In this document: piece after piece, positions 1 to 9,871 of the stretch | How the letters are laid out: each line of letters starts with the position of its first letter | How positions within the stretch are numbered: the stretch's first letter is position 1 | From: Alphaproteobacteria bacterium | GTDB taxonomy: Bacteria > Pseudomonadota > Alphaproteobacteria > UBA6615 | Assembly (NCBI GenBank): GCA_021774575.1 | Contig: JAJFIX010000016.1 | Span: 1-55,092 of the forward strand | Direction: 5' to 3' | Length of the DNA: 55,092 nt | Translations under genes and position numbers: made by a program | The notes under the pieces: generated by a model | What the model was told of the DNA's origin: nothing | The model's input: only the letters and a program-made list of their open reading frames with translations | The model's database searches: none

Positions 1-1
1 C

Positions 2-322
2 GTTGGGTTTCAGCGCAAACAACTCGACAGTAGAATGACCGACCTTGGCCGGGACGCCATCGACACGCCCGGTCGCCTGGAAACCATCGAGACCGAAATC
101 ACCGCCGAGCTGGTCAACGCCGTCGCCACCGGTTTGATCCCAGCAAAAGATTTGGACGCGACCCTCAATACGCGAATAAGCACCGCCCGCCGGATCGCCG
201 CCGCCGAGCTGCTCGACATCGCGCCCGAGCGCCTCGTCGAACGGGTCGGGACCGACATGGGCTCCGAGTTAACCGGCCTCAGCCTGGACGAGCCAAGCCG
301 CGCCGCCATCTGTTGCAGGTAA
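2..322 (+). CDS. hypothetical protein, possibly 5'-incomplete
   Basis: The frame is open from the left window edge to TAA at 320-322; the first ATG is at 35. Codon third positions are strongly G/C, as in the core genes of the window, so this strand and frame look coding. I do not recognise the product. The visible part is a soluble, charged alpha-helical polypeptide with many Ala, Glu and Arg. The last residues (AAICCR) look unlike the rest, and base composition drops right after the stop, so the gene may have been cut by insertion of the AT-richer island that follows. A gene in frame 1 ends at TAG 31-33, so ATG 35 could instead be a genuine start. Confidence 0.4.
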   Translation, partial: VGFQRKQLDSRMTDLGRDAIDTPGRLETIETEITAELVNAVATGLIPAKDLDATLNTRISTARRIAAAELLDIAPERLVERVGTDMGSELTGLSLDEPSRAAICCR

Positions 323-466
323 AATAGAAATCATTTTTCAAGACATAAAATTGGCCGTAGATAATTGAATATATGTCGAATTCGAGAATTGGAAGTTTCT
401 CCGAGGAGAATCTCCTAGATATCTATACATACGCGAACCGATAGAGGAATAACTTTTGAAACCTGT

Positions 467-1546
467 CTAGAGGTTTAGGTTTTTCAATTCGTTCTCTGTT
501 GGCAAATGCAACAACTGCGGGCTGGGATTGAGTGCTCCCGCGTATTCGAGCACACGATCCAACACCTCAATGTCATAGGGGTTTGGTGCGCCTGCTGGAG
601 TGGCAACAATTGCCTTCCAATTTTTTGAATTCATACTCTGGGGTCCTATGACTACCGCCTCACAGTGGACATTCATAGGGTTTTGGCCGTCTACAGAAGC
701 AAAAAAGCGGATCGAACCGGGTCTTATACTATGAATACCCTTTAAAGTAGGTTCACTTTTTGAAAAAGTCATGGATGGGTGTTTGCCTGCACGTACGGAA
801 ATCTTTCCGGACTTACCTGTGCCAGGGAGACTGTAAGAGCCGCAGATGGCCCAAGGTTCGTCATCTCGAATGGGGCATGGAAGCCGTACAGATCTGCCGA
901 TGGACATACTAAATACCAATTCTCCGGTTTGATTGTCATAAAATAGCCGTCCAAGGTTTTCTATCTCGCAGAAGGTGAATGTCTGCCCCTTACCCGTTCC
1001 AATTCCACAATGAGGTACAACTCGACAAAAAATCAGGCCACGATTGCGCGTTGGAGTAACAATTCGGAAGCTATCGTCAATATTTGGCCCGTTTCCACTT
1101 TGCAATGCTGCCTCGATGATCACGTCATATGGTAGGCGAGATTGCATCCCGTCCGCGGTAAGTTGGGCGCAAAGCTTGATATCGCCTGTCAGGACCCACG
1201 CGTCATAATGCTTCGCCGCGCTCACTACGTGGTTATCGTGGGCTTTAACCGAGGTATTTCGCAACGGCATAGCTGGTGGAAGCCGTAGAATACATGCTGA
1301 AGAAATGAAGTCGGAAAAAATGGTTGCTAAATCAAGCCCCGGTCGGAAGTACCTTTTCTTCTCGTTCAGGATCCGAATTGCTTCCAATTCCGTCATCTCG
1401 TCGATGAACGGCGAGTATCCCATTTGACCGAGATGTTTTACTGATCTTCGCGCTGCCCCATCAGCTACAAACACCGCATTCAAGAGCACATTCGTATCAA
1501 TTAGAACTCGATTAGGAAGATCCTTAAGCGAATTGTACATCGGCAA
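467..1546 (-). CDS. PIN-domain protein with beta-rich C-terminal domain
   Basis: This 359-residue protein starts with a PIN-type nuclease fold. VLIDTNVLL places the first metal-binding aspartate at D17, an acidic pair lies at E54/E56, and KAHDNHVV (D104) plus VLTGDIKL (D122) supply the remaining acidic residues. PIN domains are Mg2+-dependent RNases, most often VapC-like toxins, and usually span about 130-150 residues. Here some 200 further residues follow (about 165-340), rich in alternating hydrophobic and polar strands with several Gly turns. This suggests a beta-sandwich of concanavalin/LamG type, but I cannot assign it to a family. No antitoxin-sized gene lies directly upstream. It sits in the AT-richer island. 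An RNase role is inferred from the motif; the target and the tail's function are unknown. Confidence 0.75.
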   Translation of the reverse strand: MPMYNSLKDLPNRVLIDTNVLLNAVFVADGAARRSVKHLGQMGYSPFIDEMTELEAIRILNEKKRYFRPGLDLATIFSDFISSACILRLPPAMPLRNTSVKAHDNHVVSAAKHYDAWVLTGDIKLCAQLTADGMQSRLPYDVIIEAALQSGNGPNIDDSFRIVTPTRNRGLIFCRVVPHCGIGTGKGQTFTFCEIENLGRLFYDNQTGELVFSMSIGRSVRLPCPIRDDEPWAICGSYSLPGTGKSGKISVRAGKHPSMTFSKSEPTLKGIHSIRPGSIRFFASVDGQNPMNVHCEAVVIGPQSMNSKNWKAIVATPAGAPNPYDIEVLDRVLEYAGALNPSPQLLHLPTENELKNLNL

Positions 1547-1615
1547 CTGTGCCTTGTTCTATTTCCAGGTTTTGACGATCTTCCAATCCCGCGAACCTTC
1601 AGCGGTTAGTTATCG

Positions 1616-1856
1616 CTAAACAGGCTTGACCGAAGAGTAGATGACTTTGATACCTAGATCAAAACCCATGGGAATGCCAAACCAGTGTGCCTTCCAGTAT
1701 GCACATGTGTACGCCACGGTAGCCTCATATTCACCAAGTTGATATTGCGTGCGCCCCAGGGCCGACATGTACCATCCCGGATGGATTACCGCATATATTC
1801 TCGGTCGGCCGAGGCCTAGATACAGCGGAAGTGGATCTCTTAATATTGTGATTTGA
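1616..1856 (-). pseudogene. C-terminal remnant of a TPR-like protein
   Basis: Reading the minus strand from about 1856 to TAG at 1616-1618 gives some 80 uninterrupted codons without a good start. A stop (TGA) in the same frame lies just upstream. The translation contains HPGWYMSALGRTQYQLGEYE and a following helix, the pattern of a tetratricopeptide repeat (small residues at positions 8 and 20, paired helices). It resembles the TPR tails of alphaproteobacterial class III cyclase-like proteins, but the cyclase domain is absent. It overlaps the end of the orphan ORF in another frame. I read it as a truncated gene fragment, not as a functional gene. Confidence 0.45.
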
Positions 1857-2199
1857 ATATGTCATTCACGCTAAATCTAGGAAAATATGGAGCAGACCTA
1901 ACCATGTTCATTAAATCCCAATACATCTCCTTTGCAACTGGATGAGTGATTTCTGGTGGAAATCGGTAGCGATACATCGGATTCGGATCAATACGTTCAA
2001 ACGAACGTTCATATTCTGGTTTGAGATATTCAAAAATCGACCACCGAATGTTATTCAGAAACTCGGCAATTGTGCGGGCGTGGTAACCAAATACATTGTC
2101 GTGGAACCACTCGTGGAATTCCGGAAGAACCAAATATCCTTTTCCCTCGTCGATTGCGCTGAGTAGGGCTCTGTTAAACTCTTCCTTGTGCGTCGCCAT
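1840..2199 (-). CDS. hypothetical protein (119 residues)
   Basis: The ORF runs from ATG at 2199 to TAA at 1840-1842. The product is soluble, rich in aromatic residues (Trp, Tyr, Phe) and His, with no signal peptide or membrane segment. I do not recognise the family. Composition matches the AT-richer island and codon use differs from the surrounding core. Upstream lies a 270-base gap; downstream a TPR-like remnant begins in another frame. It may itself be a remnant of a larger reading frame, so its status as a functional gene is uncertain. Confidence 0.4.
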   Translation of the reverse strand: MATHKEEFNRALLSAIDEGKGYLVLPEFHEWFHDNVFGYHARTIAEFLNNIRWSIFEYLKPEYERSFERIDPNPMYRYRFPPEITHPVAKEMYWDLMNMVRSAPYFPRFSVNDIFKSQY

Positions 2200-2473
2200 T
2201 TTGCTGCCTGCCTAAATAGATAGTAGAGGGCAAAACGATAGTCCGCCGAGGGACAACGGTTGTCAAAAAGCAAACGTCCCAATTTGGGAAATGAAAGGAA
2301 AATGAGAATTTTGGGTGGCTTCTATGGCCCTTGAACGGATTAATTGCTGCCGCTTTGCGCTGGAAAGAAGACATAACCTGGAGGTGTCTAGAGGGACGGC
2401 TTTTGACCCAAAGCGGACGTAAAAATATCTGCGGTTCAAGCGACAAGTGAGCTTATTACGCAGCGGCCATGCC
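2200..2473. other. island intergenic gap, degenerate sequence
   Basis: No convincing gene is visible. The stretch contains AAGCGGAC at 2414-2421, and a related inverted form (ATGTCCGCTT) occurs at 3449-3458 after the start of the next gene. This may be the trace of a dispersed intergenic repeat, but only two imperfect copies are seen here. Confidence 0.25.
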
Positions 2474-3406
2474 TTAATCAAACCTTATCTCCAATGGTCC
2501 GGTAACTTTGATGGCTTTTGCATCCCTCGTATGCCCGACCATGCAGCAAAACATGTACTGGGAGGCTTCTATCATCAACTTATGCAATTTTTCCTTTTGC
2601 TCCAGTATCGGTATAGCCCAGTCTGCGTTGTATTGGTGAAGGCTCTCGCTATCAATTTTGCCATTGTGTGCGGCCGCATTCCTGAGTTTAACAATAAGGT
2701 CGATGACATCCTTACCATCAGGTAGTTCAACGCCACATCGAGCGGCAATCGCATTCAGATCACCAGAAAACCCAATGCCTTCACTAAAATTTCTTAATCG
2801 TTCAGCCAAAGAAGTGCCGCCTGAATCATCGGATGCTTCTTCGAAAAGTATCAGTTGAAACAACAACTGATTGTCGACTTCGTATTCCCGCAATGAGGCC
2901 CGAAATAATCTGATAAGCAGCGCAAGCTTGGGGTTCGAGTTAGCGCTCGTGTGAATGTCGGAGAGAGCGTCAAAAGGTCCGGGGACGTTGGTTCCATGAC
3001 GAATTATTGTGTCATTTGGAACAAAATATTTCACACCTGAATCCCTTGTTCCTTGGGCAAAAGCACAAAGCGGTACCGCAGGGTTTTGTGACACTATTGA
3101 TACCGCACCAATGGCATTCTCTGCATTGGCGAATTGCGATTCAATCGCCAATTCGAAGGTCTTGGCTCTTATTTTTTCGAACGATACTAATACAGAAGGT
3201 CCGCAAGCCTTGAAGTTATCCAGCGTCTTGTTTAGGTCGTCGCGTGAAAATGGAAACTTCGCAAGGTCAAATAACCTGCGTCCGTCATGAATACCGCCTG
3301 CGAAGCCTGTCGGCAGGAGTGGCACGAGATCAATTCCATCAGCCAAACCGACGCTTTTTTGTAAGAAGCAGCGAACGTAAATGAACCCAACCCGGTAAAT
3401 GTCCAT
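2474..3406 (-). CDS. hypothetical protein with HEPN-like RX4H motif
   Basis: The protein has 310 residues. The N-terminal half is mixed alpha/beta and unassigned. The C-terminal third is helical and carries LRNAAAHNGK, placing R242 and H247 in an R-X4-H arrangement typical of HEPN RNase and RNA-binding domains, with a preceding helix (DVIDLIVK). HEPN proteins commonly act in toxin-antitoxin, abortive infection or RNA-processing systems. No partner is adjacent; the nearest nuclease-like gene is the PIN protein 900 bases downstream on the same strand. The HEPN reading rests on one short motif in a helical context, so it is tentative. Base composition belongs to the island. Confidence 0.55.
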   Translation of the reverse strand: MDIYRVGFIYVRCFLQKSVGLADGIDLVPLLPTGFAGGIHDGRRLFDLAKFPFSRDDLNKTLDNFKACGPSVLVSFEKIRAKTFELAIESQFANAENAIGAVSIVSQNPAVPLCAFAQGTRDSGVKYFVPNDTIIRHGTNVPGPFDALSDIHTSANSNPKLALLIRLFRASLREYEVDNQLLFQLILFEEASDDSGGTSLAERLRNFSEGIGFSGDLNAIAARCGVELPDGKDVIDLIVKLRNAAAHNGKIDSESLHQYNADWAIPILEQKEKLHKLMIEASQYMFCCMVGHTRDAKAIKVTGPLEIRFD

Positions 3407-3493
3407 GCCGTAGTGATACTCCCTTTGGGGTTGAAATAGCTATAGCACAATGTCCGCTTATGGCTAAAAACCGCCGTCTCCACGGTGGCCGAT

Positions 3494-3551
3494 TCACGGA
3501 TACGGGGACATCACGGATACGGGGACATGTTACTCACGGATACGGGGACAT
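3494..3551 (+). repeat. three copies of an 18-bp direct repeat
   Basis: The unit TCACGGATACGGGGACAT occurs at 3494-3511, 3511-3528 and 3534-3551. The first two copies share one base; copies two and three are followed by GTTAC. The repeats sit between the island's last gene and the GC-rich racemase gene. They may mark an island edge or a residue of a mobile element; no transposase is nearby. Confidence 0.8.
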
Positions 3552-3614
3552 GTTACTTATCTCAGGCTATACGGGAATTCTTAGGTAGTCTTTCGCGAGT
3601 GAAGCCGGGTGGTC

Positions 3615-4313
3615 TTATGCGGCCGCTATGCGGCCGATGGCCTCGATATGGATTGCGGCGCAGTCGATTATTTGGAAGTCGTATTGTTGATTGTCGTGCT
3701 CTTTATTATCAAAAGCGAGGAAAAGGTCGGTGCCGCCGAGCATGACGGCTTCGGCGCCTTGGTCTTGGCATAGGCGGTGACCGGCGTCGAAAAAAACTTG
3801 GCGTTGGGTGTTGGTGATTGTGCCGGTGGTGGCCATTGCAACGTAGGTTTGGTGCACCAGGTCGAATTCTGGTTCCGGTGGGGTGACGATTTCAATTGAT
3901 GGGAGGCTGTTGTAAAAACGGGTCTCCATGACTTTTTGCGTACCGATCAGGCCGAGTTTTTTTTGGCCGCTGCTTCCCACAGCGGGGGAGACGGCGCGAG
4001 TGATTTCGTCGATCATGTTGATGATCGGCAGCGGTGAAATTTTCGTCAGCTCATCGATGCAAAAATGACCGGCGATCGAGGGTATTGCCACGGTTTGCGC
4101 CCCGGCGGTTTTTAACCGCGCGACCAGATCGCCAAACAGCGCCGCCTGGGCGACATCGTCGTCGCGGGCGAGATTGCCCAACACCGTCGGCGCGTCGGCA
4201 TGGGCCATTGTCAGCTCAAGTTGTTGGCCGCTATCGGCCAGGGCGCGAATAAGGCCGCGATAATAATAATCCGTCGCCGCCGGTCCAATGCCGCCGATCA
4301 GGCCGATATGCAT
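3615..4313 (-). CDS. aspartate/glutamate racemase-family protein lacking both catalytic cysteines
   Basis: The 232-residue product starts MHIGLIGGIGP, the usual N-terminus of Asp/Glu/hydantoin racemases. I chose ATG 4313 over the in-frame ATG at 4349 because AAGAGGA lies about ten bases upstream and the family begins there. Other family marks are LGLIGTQKVMETRFY and the C-terminal Asp-x-x-x-Ile-His-x-x-Ala pattern. Enzymes of this family use two cysteines, in CNT-x-H and GCTE motifs. Here these positions read PSIAGH (S79) and LGGTD (G194), so both are replaced. C85 lies six residues after S79 but is not at the usual place. Cofactor-free racemization by the two-thiol mechanism therefore seems unlikely; the real reaction is unknown. 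Confidence 0.75.
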   Translation of the reverse strand: MHIGLIGGIGPAATDYYYRGLIRALADSGQQLELTMAHADAPTVLGNLARDDDVAQAALFGDLVARLKTAGAQTVAIPSIAGHFCIDELTKISPLPIINMIDEITRAVSPAVGSSGQKKLGLIGTQKVMETRFYNSLPSIEIVTPPEPEFDLVHQTYVAMATTGTITNTQRQVFFDAGHRLCQDQGAEAVMLGGTDLFLAFDNKEHDNQQYDFQIIDCAAIHIEAIGRIAAA

Positions 4314-4418
4314 TGCTGGGTTCCTCTTATTGCCGGTTGTCCGGGGCATTCTATCAAGAGGACTGGCCGGGTCTATATTTTATCGCCGGACCTGAGCGCC
4401 CTTCTTGGTTGCCAAAAG

Positions 4419-5192
4419 TTACTCATCGAGCAGTTCGAGATGCCGCGTCTCTATGCCTGCACAACTTTCTCGACTGGCCTCGCGCGTCGTAATTTCCGTG
4501 TTATCAGCAACAATATAAATTACTTCCACGATTAATCCCTCGTCGATAAGAGATCGGAGTTCCGTATCTGTGCAGTAAGTGCCTGTGATACCTCCCGCGC
4601 TTTGGTCTGCGACAAATTTGGCTGCCGAGCCTTGGGTCGCATCATTCATGCGGGCCGTCATGCGCAGGGTCGTCCCATCCGTTTCGACAGCCACTAGGGT
4701 TACGCCCTGATCGATTTCGGTTGATACCAGCTGGCGTATATTGGCTGCAATAAATTCGACATCACGGGGCGCGAGTACGGCGCCTTGCCCGCCGTTCGAC
4801 CATTTGGCAAAATTTAAAAATGCGGACGCCAGAATAAGCAAGGCTACCAAACCGGATAGAAAAATGGTCAATTCAGTGATGCGACAGGCCGGTCGGTCTC
4901 GGTGGGGCGGTCTTAGTATGCCGAAGCCAGTAATGATCGCGGCGAAAAACCAAGGTGTTGCTGCCCGGCCAATAAGTTCAAGGAACAAGGGGTAGGTCGT
5001 TGCCCATGGCTGACCGATGACGGTTAGGAGTGAAAAATTTACTATTTGGTGAAAAATTGACAGCGCAACGCTCGCGGCGATTGCCTGGCGCCATCGCGGT
5101 TTTTGTGGTCGCTTGCCGATGGGGGTCGGTGAAAAAGGCTTGACCGCGCCGGAGTTTACCGGAGTCTGAGCTTCGGGGGGCTGGTCGGCCAT
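4419..5192 (-). CDS. hypothetical integral membrane protein
   Basis: This 257-residue protein has a Pro-rich basic N-terminus and three hydrophobic segments at about residues 38-62, 75-93 and 105-127. A soluble C-terminal domain of about 120 residues follows, containing VSTEIDQGVTLVAVETDG and TGTYCTDTELRSLIDEG. I do not recognise the family. The tail pattern resembles small domains that sense or bind at the membrane surface, but this is only an impression. It is divergent in role from its neighbours (racemase, tgt) and separated from tgt by 109 bases. Confidence 0.55.
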   Translation of the reverse strand: MADQPPEAQTPVNSGAVKPFSPTPIGKRPQKPRWRQAIAASVALSIFHQIVNFSLLTVIGQPWATTYPLFLELIGRAATPWFFAAIITGFGILRPPHRDRPACRITELTIFLSGLVALLILASAFLNFAKWSNGGQGAVLAPRDVEFIAANIRQLVSTEIDQGVTLVAVETDGTTLRMTARMNDATQGSAAKFVADQSAGGITGTYCTDTELRSLIDEGLIVEVIYIVADNTEITTREASRESCAGIETRHLELLDE

Positions 5193-5301
5193 AGGGGTAT
5201 ATACTCCGGGTTACGTGCTGGACCCGAACGATTGGGTCTGCCGGATGGTACCACTAAAAAGTGTTGCGCCTAGGGTTAAATGCGCGGCCCGGTCTTGCCG
5301 G

Positions 5302-7451
<2,150 letters not shown>

Positions 7452-7505
7452 GAACTGGGATGTAGCAGGAATCGCCTCAGTGGCGCAGCGCTTTTTTTCC
7501 TCCCG

Positions 7506-9871
7506 TTACCAATCGAGCCTGATGCCGGCCCGCGCGGTTCCCGAGACGAAATCGCTATTGGCTTTGCTGCCGATACTAATGAAACCGGACAGGCCGTCGC
7601 CGCTATTGAGGAAACCCAAAATGGCTTTGACTTCGCCGAAAGTACCGTCGAATTTGCTGTTTGTCGCAGCGGTTGTACCGCCATTGATGTTGGTGAAGCC
7701 GGCATCGACGGAGCCAAAAAATTCGTGCCACATGCGCCCGACAATGGAAAATTCTACCGGCCTGGAATTGAGGAACTCAGGGGCGCCCGTTGCCCCCAAG
7801 CGAAGTCCGGCGGCGACACGAAAGTTCGAGCCATCCTCGACATTGACCGCGATATCGCCAAGGGTGAATTCGTCGATAGAGCTATGGCTGTAGGCCGCTG
7901 TCGCCACCGGTTCAATATAAAAGCCGTCGCCGATATCCGATCGCCAACCGCTGTCAATCACCCAACCCAGGGAATAAGCGTCGACAGAGTCGGCCGACCC
8001 CAGGCCCGGTGCGCTATAGTCGAAATCGAGCAGGTCGAGTTTCACCAAAGCGTCGAGAAAGAAGCCGCCGCGCAACATCGTGCCATAAAGACCACCGGAA
8101 AAACCTTCATAGTCGATGGAGGCGCCGCCAACATCGAAATCGAGATCCGATTGCACATAGCCCAATATGGCACCGATATAGAGCGCGTCGGTGTCAAACG
8201 GCGCGCTATCAAATTGGGTGTCGAGGCCGGCAAATTGGGCGACAATGGTTTGGTCGAAACCGGTATCGTGGGTAATTGTCTTGCCGAGGAAGGCTCCGCT
8301 GGCCTCCTGATCGCGGCTGGTAAGGGTGCCCGAAGCCCGGGCCCAAATGGCGGGTTTTGCGTTTTTGGCAGGGCGGGGTGCGACCGATGGGGCGTCGTCG
8401 GTAGCCGCCACCAGGACCCCATTTCTGGCTGTTGCCGACCTATTCGACGGTGCTTCATTGCTGTAGCGCAAATCCGTAACCCGGTCGCGCCACAGGCCCA
8501 CCGTCTCATGCCAGACGGTTTGGACGCCGTTTGAGATTGCCGGCATTTGATGGGCTTCGGCATCCAGCGATCCAACCAGGAGATGGGTGTTGGTCACCGC
8601 GTCAAAAATCAGATCGTAAAAAACCAATCCTTTGTCGAGCACGCCGCGTGTTGCGTCATAGTGATCCGACAGGGGGTCGAGGGTGAAATGGGCCGCATCG
8701 CTGACACCGGTGGAGACATCGACCTCCGGAATGCCGACCGTATTGAGCGCGCCAGGACCCGAGTTGATGTCGGAAACGATGATGCTCGTTAGTCCGGCTG
8801 TTGCCGTGCCGACAGTCAGCAAATCGGAGGCCGATCCGGGGCCGCCCAGGAAGGTGTCGATGGAGAGCCGGCTCGCACCGGTTCCGGTAAATGTTCCGTC
8901 AGTGGTCATGGTATTTCCGGCGACGCCGTTTGTCATCGTGACCAAGCCGCCGCCATTGTTGAACTCTTGCAGCGCGGCAAAGCTCGTGTGACCGCCAACG
9001 ATCAGGGTGCCGGTGTTATTCCATGCATCGGTTCCGCTGCCAAAGTCGAACAAGGTCGTCGCCGAGCTGGTCGTCGTGCCGCTATTATTGACCACATCGT
9101 TGCCGGCGCCAAATCTGTTGGTGCCAGAAACGGTCCAGGACAGATTGCTGGTATTATTCATTGTGTCGGCGGCCGCCGTGGTTTGAGCCCGGCCGATTAA
9201 GGTGCCGTTATTTTGGATGAGAGTGGCTCCGCCGACGGCGCTGATGGCGAGGTCGGTGGCCGCACCGGATGTCGAGCAGATCGTCGCCCCCGCAGCGTTG
9301 GTGAGTGTCGCGGCGGTGGTTGTCGCAATTTCAATGACGGCCGTGCCGGCCATCCCGGCGCCCGCGCCACCCGCCCCGGTGACCGTGCCCCGGTTGGTGA
9401 TGGTCGCGGTGTCTGCGGTATTGACTTGGATGCCGGTTTCGGTTGCTGCAACCACACTGGCGATTGTTGTGTCGACCAGAACCGTTCCCGAATTTGAAGA
9501 TGCCTCGACACCGTCCATCGTCGCCGTGACGGTGGTGGCGACGTCTATATCGATGTCGCCGGCGGCTGAACTGGTCGCGGATATACCGTTGCCCCCGATG
9601 GCGGAAATCGCGGCATTGGCGGCGACCGTCGCTGTGCCGTTTTCGGCCTCGGTGGTAATGCCGTCGCCGCCGGTGGTGGTAATCGTCGCATTCGAAGCCA
9701 CGTCGACGGTCCCAGCGAGGGTTGTCGATGCGGTAATGCCAGCAAGAGCCTCAATGGTGCCGTTCTGCAGAACCATGGCGTTGCCGCCGAAACTGCGGGC
9801 CCAAATGCCGATGCCCGATAGGGCGGTGAGTGTGCCGGTGGAAGCGGTTTCCACTGAGACGTTTCCGGTGC
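7506..9871 (-). CDS. autotransporter, C-terminal part with beta-barrel (frameshifted from upstream part)
   Basis: This frame continues the passenger repeats of the upstream part and ends in an outer-membrane autotransporter barrel. The barrel covers about the last 280 residues, from WARASGTLTSRD to the terminal GIRLDW, with alternating amphipathic strands and a C-terminal aromatic residue expected for recognition by the BAM complex. Before it lies a repeat-poor linker of Gly/Thr/Asn-rich beta-helix. The in-frame GTG at 9854 is not a credible start: it lies inside a repeat and has no signal peptide. The reading frame is joined to the upstream part by restoring one base in the G run at 9871-9875. 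As it stands the barrel would not be made or exported. Confidence 0.8.

Larger units (their letters stand above)
323..3560. mobile_element. AT-richer accessory island, no recognisable mobility gene
   Basis: Composition is visibly less GC-rich than the flanks and codon use differs from neighbouring core genes. All plausible genes here are on the minus strand: PIN protein, TPR remnant, orphan ORF and HEPN-like ORF. Intergenic gaps are long and contain degenerate sequence. The left edge abuts a GC-rich ORF ending at 322; the right edge carries three 18-bp direct repeats, and GC-rich core sequence resumes with the racemase gene. No integrase, transposase or tRNA is visible, so horizontal origin is inferred from composition and gene type only. 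Confidence 0.5.

Noticed and set aside
3494-3551. CRISPR array
   Set aside because: Only three 18-bp copies with spacing of 0-6 bases, no uniform spacers and no cas genes.
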